Below are positions 9,317-17,873 of a DNA stretch of 64,000 nt, in pieces; the stretch's first letter is position 1; every line of letters starts with the position of its first letter. The notes under the pieces were generated by a model. It saw only the letters and a list, made by a program, of their open reading frames with translations. It did no database searches and had not been told where the DNA came from. The stretch comes from Chitinophagaceae bacterium. Its GTDB lineage: Bacteria; Bacteroidota; Bacteroidia; Chitinophagales; Chitinophagaceae. The stretch covers positions 105,757-169,756 of the forward strand of contig JADKJI010000011.1 in assembly GCA_016721085.1 (NCBI GenBank). Direction: 5' to 3'. The position numbers and the translations under genes are program-made.

Positions 9317-9688
9317 ATGAAATCATTAACAAGGGCGGAAGAACAGGTGATGCAGGTGCTTTGGAGCCTGAAAAAGAGCTTCTTAAAGGAGATTGTGGAA
9401 AACAGTCCCGAGCCCCGTCCCCACCCCAATACTATTGCCACCATCCTGAAAATACTGATAGAAAAGGGTTTTGTCGATTTCGAGACCCAGGGCCGTAACA
9501 ACCTCTACCACCCAAAAATCAGCCGGGAAGAATACGGTAAGAAATCGGCTCAACAGGTAGTGAAGGGGTATTTCAATGGTTCGCCAGCTTTATTGGTGTC
9601 GCAGTTTTTGAGTGATAATAAGTTGAGTGTGGAAGAACTTGAAACTTTGCTCTTAAAAATTAAATCGGAGAATCCGAAGAAGGCCTAA
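9317..9688 (+). CDS. BlaI/MecI/CopY family transcriptional repressor
   Basis: A small winged-helix repressor, normally cleaved by the M56 sensor protease encoded next to it. The 123-residue protein shows LTRAEEQVMQVLWSLKKSFLKEIVE, PHPNTIATILKILIEKGFV (recognition helix) and the wing GRNNLYHPKISREEY, followed by a dimerisation tail. The last codons and stop (AAG GCC TAA) merge into the family B palindrome that follows. It forms a two-gene sensor unit with the M56 protease. The inducer cannot be read from the sequence. Confidence 0.9.
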   Translation: MKSLTRAEEQVMQVLWSLKKSFLKEIVENSPEPRPHPNTIATILKILIEKGFVDFETQGRNNLYHPKISREEYGKKSAQQVVKGYFNGSPALLVSQFLSDNKLSVEELETLLLKIKSENPKKA

Positions 9689-9844
9689 TGCCTAAGGCTT
9701 AAGGCCTAAAGCTTTATTTAGTTGTCCGTACAGAGTTATTGTGAATTACGAATGTACTTTTTTTGAAAACTGATTTCCGTCTCTACTACTACACTAAGCC
9801 TTAGGCCCTAGGCCTTAAGCCTTAGGCAAAAAAAGCATCAAGCA
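9684..9844. repeat. Family B palindrome, copy 1
   Basis: The left arm GCCTAAGGCTTAAGGCC continues into TAAAGCTT. The right arm AGGCCTTAAGCCTTAGGC is its complement, at about 9795-9827. The loop contains TTAGTTGTCCGTAC and GTGAATTACGAATG. The outer flank GCATCAAGC recurs beside other copies. It lies inside the blaI-M56 operon, between two codirectional genes. Confidence 0.92.
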
Positions 9845-9857
9845 AAAAAAAGATACT

Positions 9858-10775
9858 ATGACCATCACCCTCATCAAACTCCTCGCCTCCTCCGGCATCC
9901 TCTTCGCCTACTATTGGCTATTCCTGAGAAACCGGAAGTTTCATAGGTATAACCGGTTTTATTTGTTGGGAGCTGTGTTGATTTCGATGGTATTACCATT
10001 CCTGAAGATTGATATCTTCTTATCCCCTACTGCGCCAGCTAATAAAGTGATACTGGATACGCTGGAGGTGATAACAGTGAATGCTGGTGAAGAAGAAGTT
10101 GTTTTAGCTGATGCAGGAACTAGTTGGTTGGATTGGTTCAATAGCACAAACATTATGTTGAGTTTTTACATCATTGGTGCCATAGTCTTTTTAAGTCTTT
10201 TGATCCGTTCAATATTATATATAAGGAAGATCCAACATAATTATCCTGTTGAAAAAATTGAAGACCTGAAATTCTATAATACGGCAGAGCCGGGCACTCC
10301 TTTCTCTTTTTTCAGAAGCATATTCTGGAACAACAAGGTTGAATTCAATAGCAGCGAAGGACAACAGATTTTCCGTCACGAACTCTTTCATGTAAGACAA
10401 AAACATTCAGCCGATCTTTTATTTATGGAACTCATATTACTATTTGCCTGGTTCAACCCTTTCTTCTATCTAATAAAGAAAGAACTGAAAGCCATCCATG
10501 AATTCCTGGCTGATGAATATGCTGTTTCCAATAGCGATGAATACGCTTATGCGGAATTATTAGTCCTATTCGCCCTTCATGAAAAACAAAACAAACTGGT
10601 ACATCCCTTTTTTCATAACACCATTAAACGAAGAATTGCTATGATAACAAATCTGAAAAACAAGAAAGTAGGTTATTGGGGACGTGTAATGGCATTGCCC
10701 TTATCCTTATTGCTGTTTAGTTTCATAGTATTGAAAGCACAAAAATCAGAAAATCCAGAGGACAAATCCAAATGA
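9858..10775 (+). CDS. M56 family metallopeptidase, BlaR1 type
   Basis: A membrane zinc protease that senses an extracellular signal and leads to BlaI cleavage. The 305-residue protein has hydrophobic segments near 1-21, 37-54 and 100-121. The zinc motif is HELFH (174-178) and the third-ligand region is HEFLADEYA (214-222), with a last membrane segment near 278-295. It ends soon after that segment, so it carries no penicillin-binding sensor domain of its own. Its TGA overlaps the ATG of the broken amidase by four bases (ATGA). Sensor function is inferred from the family. Confidence 0.9.
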   Translation: MTITLIKLLASSGILFAYYWLFLRNRKFHRYNRFYLLGAVLISMVLPFLKIDIFLSPTAPANKVILDTLEVITVNAGEEEVVLADAGTSWLDWFNSTNIMLSFYIIGAIVFLSLLIRSILYIRKIQHNYPVEKIEDLKFYNTAEPGTPFSFFRSIFWNNKVEFNSSEGQQIFRHELFHVRQKHSADLLFMELILLFAWFNPFFYLIKKELKAIHEFLADEYAVSNSDEYAYAELLVLFALHEKQNKLVHPFFHNTIKRRIAMITNLKNKKVGYWGRVMALPLSLLLFSFIVLKAQKSENPEDKSK

Positions 10776-11386
10776 ACACTTCAACACCATTTCGCAACCA
10801 ATCCTATTACTATTATATTGATGCAGGCCATGGAGGGAGCAGCATCAGGCGCAGTAATGCAAACAATTCCATTACTGAAAAAGAAATTAATCTTGAATTT
10901 GTTAAGAAGATGAGCTGCTTTAGCTCCATCCTATAATAAAACAATCTTAACCAGAAAAGAAGATATCACCATAAAGAACAGGACAGGATGGCTTTAATGA
11001 AATCAATCCCTACGATCTTATTGGTATCCATTCATGTTAATGCCAGTATTAGCCTTCATCCCAAACATGAAGGTTCAAAAATAAAAGGATTTGAAGTGTA
11101 TGTCAAGGAAACAACAACTTCAAAGCAAAGCCGCAGCCTATGTAGCCAGCAACCTGATAAATAAATTAAAGCCATTTATACCACACATGAAAAACAAAAC
11201 CGAGAATACGAAGGAATCTATATTTTAGACTATGCCAATAGCCCAGCAGTGATGGTAGAATGCGGTTATATTACTAATGATAAAGATCTGGCATTTATAA
11301 CAGATCCTGTCAATCAGGAAATTGTAGCCAAAAAGATACTTGAAGGTATTGTTGCTTATAGCAATTCATCCGATTTCGAAAAATAA
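10772..11386 (+). pseudogene. N-acetylmuramoyl-L-alanine amidase, multiply frameshifted
   Basis: A zinc amidase that would cleave peptidoglycan between muramic acid and the stem peptide. Pieces in three frames reconstruct an Amidase_3 domain: YYYYIDAGHGGS (zinc His), NNSITEKEINLEFVKKM, NKTILTRKEDITI, HVNASISLHPKHEG, KGFEVYVKE, YVASNLINKLK, and an open final stretch YEGIYILDYANSPAVMVECG with the catalytic-Glu region. About five single-base shifts separate them. It follows the M56 gene with an ATGA overlap, so it is either a separate operon member or a former C-terminal domain of the sensor. The density of shifts is the highest in the window. Confidence 0.8.
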
Positions 11387-11479
11387 AAAAAAAAAGAAGG
11401 AGCTCTCAAGTAATCAGTACAAATACTTTTATGACACAGTTCCTGCAACGATGCTGTAAAAAAAGTAATAACATTTAAA

Positions 11480-12377
11480 AGGCCTGCAAAAAAATCACCA
11501 ACCCAACACGAGTGGGAAACATGGAAAGATGAAAAAACATATGGAATATGGTTAGACGGGAAAAGGACAAAAAACGAAATATTGAATAAACATTCTACCA
11601 ACGAATTCAGTTGGTATATGGTAAGTAAATTGGCAAAGAATGCAATTAATTATGGAAATCACTATTACCAGGTGGATCTTTATTCACATGATTATTACAA
11701 GAAATGCTTTCCTAATGAAATCATCAAAGCAAATGTAAAAGAAGCTTCAACACCTAATGAAAAATCTCAAATTGAATCAAAAAAACAGTCAGCCTGCTAA
11801 TAAAGGAATTAATTCAACCTCATCTTTAAATGAATTGCCGGATTCAGTAAAGAGATATATCATGCGGCATTTTAATAAAAATATTCATTTCCCCATAAAT
11901 GCCCTTGATTCCAATAAAGAAGGTACCGTATACTTTTCTGTTTTGATTGACAAAAATGGCAGCTTTTCCAATATTGAAAAATATACAAGTAAACCCAATA
12001 TAGATGAAAAGAAAATAAACGAAATAGTAGTAACATCAATAACAGAAAAGCCCTGGCTGGCTATAAAAAAAGCTGACCCCTCTGCCAACGACTACTTTTA
12101 TTCTGAAACTGAAAGAGTCATACAAAAATTTAAGGCTCCTGAAAATTGGAAAGCAGCATATGAGGGTTCAAAAATTTATATTAAGATAACCTTCATAATA
12201 GAAAAAATTGAAACGGCCGGAAGTATAAAACAAAGTGAACAATTGGAATCAGTGTTACAAAAGGGTAAAATAGCAAAGGCCAATGTCACAAAATCTTTCG
12301 AATCCCAATGGTTAAAACAAGTTAATATTAAATCGCTGAAGGGAGTTTATAATGTGCTGGATGTAGAGCCGGAATAG
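11480..12377 (+). pseudogene. BlaR1-associated C-terminal region with TonB-like domain, frameshifted
   Basis: Two overlapping frames belong together. The first (in frame from about 11480, stop at 11798-11800) has TQHEWETWKDEKTYGIWLDG and FSWYMVSKLAKNAINYG. I recall similar segments in the periplasmic part of Bacteroidota M56 proteins. The second (to 12377) contains DSVKRYIMRHF and GTVYFSVLIDKNGSFSNIE, which resembles a TonB C-terminal fold. One missing A in the run at about 11779 (CAAAAAAACAG) would join them. No start or signal peptide is seen. With the amidase upstream, the whole 9858-12377 stretch could once have been one long M56 sensor protein. Confidence 0.6.
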
Positions 12378-12386
12378 TGAATATGA

Positions 12387-12600
12387 ATGTTAATGCTTAA
12401 TGCTGGATGCTTGATGGCCTAAGGCTTAGGCCTAAAGCTTAGGGCTTATCTTGTCTTTGGCCCGCTTCGGTGCTCGTAAAATGTGTTTTATACGAAGCAC
12501 GAACTTCTCGGTCCAAAGACCGATTTAAGCCCTAAGCTTTAGGCCTTAAGCCTTAGGCAAAAAGCATCAAGCATTCAGCATTCAGCATTCAGCATTCAGC
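12387..12600. repeat. Family B palindrome, copy 2, nested to the centre
   Basis: The outer flank ATGCTGGATGCTTGATG pairs with GCATCAAGCATTCAGCAT. Next come the family B arms (CCTAAGGCTTAGGCCTAAAG and its complement). An inner dyad follows, with GTCTTTGGCC and TTCGGTGCTCGTA against TACGAAGCACGAA and GGTCCAAAGAC. The ATTCAGC unit is tandemly repeated at the right end. It lies in a convergent gap. Confidence 0.9.
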
Positions 12601-12602
12601 CC

Positions 12603-13787
12603 TCAATAAAGTATCTCCTCTCCCCCCACCTTCAACACCAACTCCTTCTTTTCCGCCGCTTCTACCCTTCCCACAATCTGGGCTTCGATTCCTAATGCTT
12701 TTCCGGCATCAATCAATTTCTGTGCATCCTTTTCATTGGTGAAGACTTCCAAACGATGTCCCATGTTGAACACCTGATACATCTCACGGTTATCGCTTTT
12801 TGATGCTTGTTGAAGAATGTCAAATATAACTGGGGCTTTAAATAAGTTGTCTTTGATGATCCTGAAATTACCTGGCAGGTATTTCATGCATTTTGTTTGT
12901 CCGCCGCCACTGCAATGGATTAGACCATGGATGGCTTCGAAATGTTCTTGTAAAAGAACTTTCATTAATGGAGCGTATGTTCTTGTAGGACTTAAAAGCA
13001 AATTCCCGATGGTTAGATTGTCCGGAAGTCCGGAAGTCGGGAAGTCCGGAACAGGGTCTGATAATAAATGAGGACCGATATACACTACATGTTCATCCAA
13101 TGAATTGTCGTATGATTCGGGGAAACGGGCACCATAGGTTTTATGTAAGGCGTCGTGGCGGGCACTGGTGAGACCGTTACTTCCGATACCGCTGTTATAG
13201 GCTGTTTCGTAGGTGGCTTTTCCAGAACTGGCAAAACCAACAATCACATCACCGGCTTGTATCTTTTCATTCGTCACCAGTTTATTCTTTGGCCAGCGGG
13301 AGGTCATAGTACCATTAACCGCAATCGAACGAACCACATCACCTACATCGGCTGTTTCGCCGCCGAGATAATGGATATTTACACCGTAGGTTTTCAATTC
13401 ATCGAATAATGCCTGGGTACCGTTTATGATCACTTCCAGTACTTCACCGGGAATCAATTTTTTATTTCTATCGATAGTAGAAGAGAAAAGTAATTGGTCG
13501 TGTATGCCCACGCAAAGCAGGTCATCGAGATTCATTACCACGGCATCCTGGGCAATGCCTTTCCAAACGGAGATATCACCGGTCTCTTTCCAATAGAGAT
13601 AAGCCAGGATGCTTTTGGTTCCGGCTCCATCTGCATGCATCAGGTTCACCCATTCGGCATCACCTGTCAGGAAATCGGGATATATCTTACAAAAAGCCTG
13701 GGGATAAAGGCCCTGATCGAGCTTTTCAACTGCCTTATGCACTTCTTCTTTCTGTGCCGATACGCCACGTTGGGAATATAAACTCAT
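12603..13787 (-). CDS. purM: Phosphoribosylformylglycinamidine cyclo-ligase (AIR synthase)
   Basis: Purine synthesis step 5: ATP-dependent closure of FGAM to AIR. The protein of about 394 residues has LMHADGAGTKSILAYLYWKE, DAVVMNLDDLLCVG, GGETADVGD and HCSGGGQTKC, all typical of the PurM/AIRS fold. The start at 13787 (MSLYSQRGVSAQKE) is preferred over the frame-open ATG at 13808, because the extra seven residues lack family resemblance. An internal stretch, DPVPDFPTSGLPDNLTIG, is encoded by an intergenic-type repeat (see 13021-13051) in a place where relatives have a short loop. Confidence 0.9.
   Translation of the reverse strand: MSLYSQRGVSAQKEEVHKAVEKLDQGLYPQAFCKIYPDFLTGDAEWVNLMHADGAGTKSILAYLYWKETGDISVWKGIAQDAVVMNLDDLLCVGIHDQLLFSSTIDRNKKLIPGEVLEVIINGTQALFDELKTYGVNIHYLGGETADVGDVVRSIAVNGTMTSRWPKNKLVTNEKIQAGDVIVGFASSGKATYETAYNSGIGSNGLTSARHDALHKTYGARFPESYDNSLDEHVVYIGPHLLSDPVPDFPTSGLPDNLTIGNLLLSPTRTYAPLMKVLLQEHFEAIHGLIHCSGGGQTKCMKYLPGNFRIIKDNLFKAPVIFDILQQASKSDNREMYQVFNMGHRLEVFTNEKDAQKLIDAGKALGIEAQIVGRVEAAEKKELVLKVGGEEILY
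13021..13051. repeat. Family E repeat inside purM
   Basis: TCCGGAAGTCCGGAAGTCGG followed by GAAGTCCGGA is the same unit that makes up the outer arms of palindromes at 48421-48455, 52470-52490, 53321-53352 and 53571-53605. Here it lies in frame within purM and encodes roughly PDFPTSGLPD on the minus strand. Confidence 0.85.
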
Positions 13788-13891
13788 GGTCAATTTTTGG
13801 AAGCACAAAATTGCGGTTTTTTAGAGAGGCGTAAAAATATACTTACCCTGAACTTATTGACTTCTATACAAAAAGCAACCCCCATTTTGCC

Positions 13892-13899
13892 TACATTTG
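13892..13899 (+). promoter_or_regulatory. Probable -7 promoter element of ribF
   Basis: TACATTTG matches TAnnTTTG exactly and lies 12 bp before the chosen ribF start. I do not see a TTG at the usual -33 distance. Confidence 0.5.
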
Positions 13900-13910
13900 C
13901 AACCCAACTT

Positions 13911-14837
13911 ATGCAGGTTCATACTCAAATAGCCAACTTACCCCAATTCAAAAAAGCGGTGATCACCATCGGCACTTTCGATGGCGTGCATTTGGGACAT
14001 AAGATGATACTGGAACAGGTGATTGAAGAAGCCAATAGTATAGGAGGAGAAACGGTCATCATTACTTTCCACCCACATCCCAGAAAGATTGTAGGAGCCG
14101 GCAAAAAGCCCATTTTCCTTATCAATACCATCCAGGAAAAGATTGGATTGCTGGAAGAAGCGGGTATCGACCATCTGGTAGTAGTACCATTTACTGAAGA
14201 TTTCGCCCAGTTAACAGCAAAAGAATATGTGGAAGATTTTTTGTTGAAGCATTTCCATCCTCATACCATCATCATCGGGTACGATCATCATTTTGGTGCA
14301 GGAAGAGAAGGCAATTATCATTTGCTGGAAGAATATCAGAAAAACGGTCATTTCATATTAAAAGAAATCCCGGAGCATCTTCTTCGCGATAGCAGTGTAA
14401 GTTCAACCCGTATCCGGGAAAACATATTGGAAGGAAAAATCGAAGAAGCCAATGAATTATTAGGCTATTCTTTTTTCTTCGAAGGAACAGTTGTAGAAGG
14501 AAATAAATTAGGAAGAACCATTGGCTACCCAACAGCCAATCTTGAAATAGCCGATCCCGAAAAGATAATACCCGGCAATGGAGTGTATGCTGTTGAAGCT
14601 TATCTGGGTTCAACATTTGAAGTACTACAGGGAATGATGAATATCGGTGTTCGTCCAACAGTCGGCGGCACCAAACGTGTAATTGAAGTAAACCTCTTTT
14701 CGTTTAACCAGGACATTTATGGGAAGCTGTTGAAAGTGATTGTAAACAGCTTTCTTCGGAAGGAGAAGAAGTTTGATGGATTGGAGGGGTTGAAGAAGCA
14801 GTTAGCTTTAGATAAAAAAAATGCACAGGGAATTTGA
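13911..14837 (+). CDS. ribF: Bifunctional riboflavin kinase / FAD synthetase
   Basis: Converts riboflavin to FMN and then FAD. From the ATG at 13911 the protein is 308 residues, the normal size. The N-terminal nucleotidyltransferase domain shows AVITIGTFDGVHLGH and TFHPHPRK, and ends with VSSTRIREN. The C-terminal flavokinase domain shows FFEGTVVEGNKLGRTIGYPTAN and GVYAVEAYLG. The frame is open to 13797 but the extension is not conserved. TACATTTG at 13892-13899 is a good -7 box and would start the transcript just before 13911. The gene is divergent from purM. Confidence 0.95.
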   Translation: MQVHTQIANLPQFKKAVITIGTFDGVHLGHKMILEQVIEEANSIGGETVIITFHPHPRKIVGAGKKPIFLINTIQEKIGLLEEAGIDHLVVVPFTEDFAQLTAKEYVEDFLLKHFHPHTIIIGYDHHFGAGREGNYHLLEEYQKNGHFILKEIPEHLLRDSSVSSTRIRENILEGKIEEANELLGYSFFFEGTVVEGNKLGRTIGYPTANLEIADPEKIIPGNGVYAVEAYLGSTFEVLQGMMNIGVRPTVGGTKRVIEVNLFSFNQDIYGKLLKVIVNSFLRKEKKFDGLEGLKKQLALDKKNAQGI

Positions 14838-15627
14838 TTAAATAGTAGGGAAGTTAGGAAGAAGGGTAGTAAGGAAGTAGAAATACAGGAGAGCGCGCGG
14901 GGCGCCGTCTTTTTCCCCCGCCTCCTAGTAAGTAGCCGCGCGTGTTTAACAGAGAGCAAGGCACATAGCGAACATAGACCCAAAGCTTTTTTCCGCCCCC
15001 CAGGCCGTACGCCGGGCCCGCGCCGCCCCAGTTACCACGGGCGAGACAAGAACATAGGCGAGTGACGCAGGGGCGTCTCCAGCGGCGCCCGCCGTGGAGC
15101 CAGCGCCCCCCGTGCCCCTTTAAATTAATAAAAGCTTCCCCCACTCGCGTCATCCGCGACTTTCGTGGAAACAGCTGAACACATAGGATGGAATAGGGTT
15201 AAAATAATTAGCGGAACCGGTGTCCCTTGTGCCTTGTGTTTGCATAAAAAGAAAATAGAAGAACTTTCAAACGTTGCCCTTTTCTCTCCTGGACCCCCTG
15301 GCCTAAAATTTGGACCGAAGCGACCTTGGCCCAAAATAAAAGGTTTTTTTTTTTTGGTTTTTTTTTGTTCTTGGCCTTTACCGTTTTCCCGCCAAAAACG
15401 AAATAGAAAAACTGATTATCAATCCAGAACAATAATTTAACAACTCCCACAAAAAATCCACTAAATTTCCCGATTTAACGAAAACAGGTAATTTCCACGT
15501 CAGGAATTCCACTAATTTTGAAATAACACTACCCCACTTACTTACCACCCGTTTTACGACTCATTAAATTCTGGGATACTTACTAACCAGCCATTACTGT
15601 TACTGACTACCGAATTATTGAAATTGT
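14838..15627. other. Compositionally anomalous stretch without supported genes
   Basis: From about 14885 to 15120 the sequence becomes strongly GC-rich (for example GCGCGCGGGGCGCCGTC and GCCGGGCCCGCGCCGCCCC), unlike everything else here. After a transition, 15280-15400 has long homopolymers (T12 and T9) and runs such as CCCCCTGG. From about 15440 normal AT-rich sequence resumes. Several frames are open by chance (such as 15125-15334 minus) but none shows a domain. It could be low-quality consensus, a chimeric insertion or foreign DNA. Confidence 0.7.
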
Positions 15628-15648
15628 TTGACTCAAAATTGTTGTGTT

Positions 15649-15918
15649 ATGTACTCGTATTCATTATTGGAACCCGGCTGTCATTATCTGGTGCAGGAAA
15701 AAGAAGGCGACCCTATCATACTTATAAAAGTAACGGTGGAGTCGGATCATTGCTTATTTGTTACAAGGTTCATGGAGTTTCCCGAACCTACCTGGAAAAA
15801 GAAAACAGATGTCCTATTTGATATCATCGAATGCCTTACTGATGAAAAAGTAAAGGAATGGGATACTGTTTACAACCAGGGGGCGGATGCTTATCATGAA
15901 GAGGAAGATGACGAATGA
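15649..15918 (+). CDS. Small acidic conserved hypothetical protein
   Basis: An 89-residue protein beginning MYSYSLLEPGCHYLVQEKEG, with LIKVTVESDHCLFVT, WKKKTDVLFDIIECL and a very acidic end (YHEEEDDE). The frame is open from a TTG at 15628, but the ATG at 15649 gives a more natural start. There is no signal peptide or membrane segment. I do not recognise a function. The regular alternation of beta-like segments and the clean frame suggest a real small cytosolic protein. Confidence 0.6.
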   Translation: MYSYSLLEPGCHYLVQEKEGDPIILIKVTVESDHCLFVTRFMEFPEPTWKKKTDVLFDIIECLTDEKVKEWDTVYNQGADAYHEEEDDE

Positions 15919-16071
15919 TTTTCCTAAGCAGTTGCCTGAATATGGAGTAAGGGGAAATCCTGATTTTAGGACATATTATTGAGTTCATGGAAAGTAAAAA
16001 TTACTTTTAAAGGAACCGGATGCAATTGCAGAAAGGCTACATATGGCAGTGCATCCCGAAATCCTTAATCT

Positions 16072-16347
16072 ATGAAAGCACCACCACTACCCCAGGTAGT
16101 AAGTGTAAGTCCGAATCCTTTTTACAAGGAATTCTCCATCCATCTTCAGGCAATTGTTTCTGAGCAGGTAATCATCACCATTTATGATAAGGAAGGAAAC
16201 GCGATAATTACAATTACAAGAAATGTTTCTCCAGGAAATAATGATATTGCTATTGAAATGGATAAGCATTGTCCAGGTACTTATTTCCTGAAATGCCATA
16301 CACATAACAATTCCTTCCTGGTTGTAATCAGGATAGAGAAAAGATGA
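16072..16347 (+). CDS. Short protein resembling a type IX secretion C-terminal sorting domain
   Basis: The 91 residues follow the Por-type sorting-domain pattern: VSVSPNPFYKEFSIHL, then VIITIYDKEGNAI, then NVSPGNNDIAIEMDKHCPG and TYFLKCHT. Normally this domain is the last 80-90 residues of a large secreted protein, but here the ATG lies only a few codons before it. No passenger is open upstream; a short stretch at 15995-16050 (WKVKITFKGTGCNC in the frame) may be a remnant. Either the passenger has been lost or this is a small stand-alone protein. Without a signal peptide it could not use the type IX route. Confidence 0.55.
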   Translation: MKAPPLPQVVSVSPNPFYKEFSIHLQAIVSEQVIITIYDKEGNAIITITRNVSPGNNDIAIEMDKHCPGTYFLKCHTHNNSFLVVIRIEKR

Positions 16348-16356
16348 CCCACTTTT

Positions 16357-17010
16357 TTACAAGAAAATCTTACGGCTTGTTTTTTTAGCCAGGAATCCTA
16401 TCGATGCTATGATAATAGCTACCAAAGATGAAATATAATAAATGAGGAAGTTATCAATATTCGAATCGGAAACAGTTACATAGTAATCGAAAATATAGAT
16501 TACAATGAAAGTTCCATAGGCAAACAATAGAGAAACATAAATAAAGATCATGGCATTTTCATGATCGGTATGTTCCAACTTATGCATGAACAACGAAATC
16601 TCCCATACCAAACAGGTCAATATAAGTAAGAGCCCAAGGGCTAATGTATACTTAGCTGAATTATAATTCCAACCAAGTATCATAAAATTGATAACCTGTA
16701 ATAAAAGGAAAGAAGGCGCAACAATCTTTGTGAATTTCTTTATTGAAGTCGATGATGTTGCTATGAAAAGGAGACCGAGTACAATCGGAATATCAAGCAT
16801 ATTATATACAACAGTAATTTTCTCGAGCAACCCTTTATCAATTCCAGGAACCTTATCCAGGAGACTTACAATTCCATTAAGTCCCCAGTACCCTGCAAAC
16901 AAAACGAAAGGCTTTTCCTTCCATAGTTTTTTGAATAAAACAATTGATAATGGAATGAAATACGATATGATCGCTATGATGGAAATGATCTGGTAAAACT
17001 GGTTTTTCAC
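16357..17010 (-). CDS. Multi-pass membrane protein of unknown function
   Basis: The 217-residue protein has about seven hydrophobic segments: FYQIISIIAIISYFIPL, FVLFAGYWGLNGIVSLL, IPIVLGLLFIATS, IVAPSFLLLQVINFMIL, YTLALGLLLILTCLVW, MIFIYVSLLFAYGTFIVI and YISSLVAIIIASIGFLA. It ends in a basic tail. I see no catalytic motif. Similar seven-helix orphan proteins are frequent in Bacteroidota. It is convergent with the sorting-domain gene and stands alone. Confidence 0.7.
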   Translation of the reverse strand: MKNQFYQIISIIAIISYFIPLSIVLFKKLWKEKPFVLFAGYWGLNGIVSLLDKVPGIDKGLLEKITVVYNMLDIPIVLGLLFIATSSTSIKKFTKIVAPSFLLLQVINFMILGWNYNSAKYTLALGLLLILTCLVWEISLFMHKLEHTDHENAMIFIYVSLLFAYGTFIVIYIFDYYVTVSDSNIDNFLIYYISSLVAIIIASIGFLAKKTSRKIFL

Positions 17011-17831
17011 GGATGTAGTTTATATTCTACATCTTAAAGCGTTTGATTACCAGTTATTATTGCAAGACATATTTATTTTCCGTAATACTACTTTTTAAAG
17101 GTTTTGCATAAAATACGGAGAATGGAAGGGAAGTACTCGCTCCTGCTCGATGTTCAAAAAGTTCAATAGGTTCAACTCGATGTTCAAAAAGTTCAATAGG
17201 TTAAATAGGTTCCATAGGACTTATGTGTTACAGCAAAACAAAAGGCAACATATAGGTAGGAGTCTTCGACCTGGGAACATTTGGAACTTTTTGAAGATTT
17301 GGTACCTTTGAACCCTATAAAGGTTTCCATAGGTCGAAATCTGGGGTTAAACGTTACAAAAACCCGTTTTTCTCGTAGAATTACGAATACTGATTTAGTA
17401 AGAGGTACATAAGTACAGGCCAGTTTTACTATACCCGACGTATATACTGAAGCTTAAAAACAGGGAAGAAATGCTCTATGAGGGCAAATAAAGCGGATGT
17501 ACATTTGTATCAGTTACAACGGTCCAATATCCAATAGAAAGTCCAGATCCAAAATCCAGTCCTCCAATATCTCTGAAAAGCACAGAACGAATCCAATATT
17601 GCTATCTAAACCAATAGCACCTGTTAACCTTATCCATTGAACGAATAGTCGTTTTAAATTCCAGATCCAGTAAAACCGTCCAAAGTCCAAAACCAGTGAA
17701 AGCCGTCCAAAGTTCTTATGAAATTCCCGGTCGAATATCCTGAATGAAAACTCGGTAATAGTTTTTTCCCTGTTAGAAAGGATCCGATACAAATGAAGAC
17801 TTAAATGGTAGATCGACTGAAAAAATTGAAG
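17011..17831. other. Gene-poor region with family F and other low-complexity repeats
   Basis: Two direct copies of a 27-bp unit containing GATGTTCAAAAAGTTCAATA lie at 17146-17172 and 17176-17202. A partly complementary segment with TTTGGAACTTTTTGAAG follows at about 17280-17340, so this is an eroded family F palindrome. From 17515 to 17715 there are repeated GTCCAAA / TCCAATA words. A 142-codon minus frame (17514-17942) is built from these words and is not supported as a gene. Confidence 0.65.
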
Positions 17832-17862
17832 CCCTTGCTTGAAAAAGCAGGGGTTTTTTTGT
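17832..17862 (+). terminator. Terminator-like hairpin without a clear gene
   Basis: CCCTTGCTTGAAAAAGCAGG followed by GG and seven T residues forms a stem of about 8 bp with a T-tract on the plus strand. No intact plus-strand gene ends nearby, so it may belong to decayed sequence or an unrecognised short transcript. Confidence 0.45.
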
Positions 17863-17873
17863 GCGATATGCTG

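Noticed and set aside
8937..9320. 127-codon plus-strand frame upstream of blaI
   Set aside because: No recognisable domain. It overlaps the blaI start and the candidate operators, and its composition looks non-coding.
12285..12320. TTCGAATCCCAATGG resembling a tRNA T-arm
   Set aside because: It lies inside coding sequence, and no acceptor, D or anticodon stems can be formed around it.
14854..15450. Several overlapping frames in the GC-rich stretch
   Set aside because: They exist in most frames because GC-rich sequence has few stops. None shows a family motif, and the region may be artefactual.
17146..17202. Two direct 27-bp repeats that could suggest a CRISPR array
   Set aside because: There are only two units with a 3-bp gap, no spacers of regular length and no cas genes. 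They fit an eroded family F palindrome.
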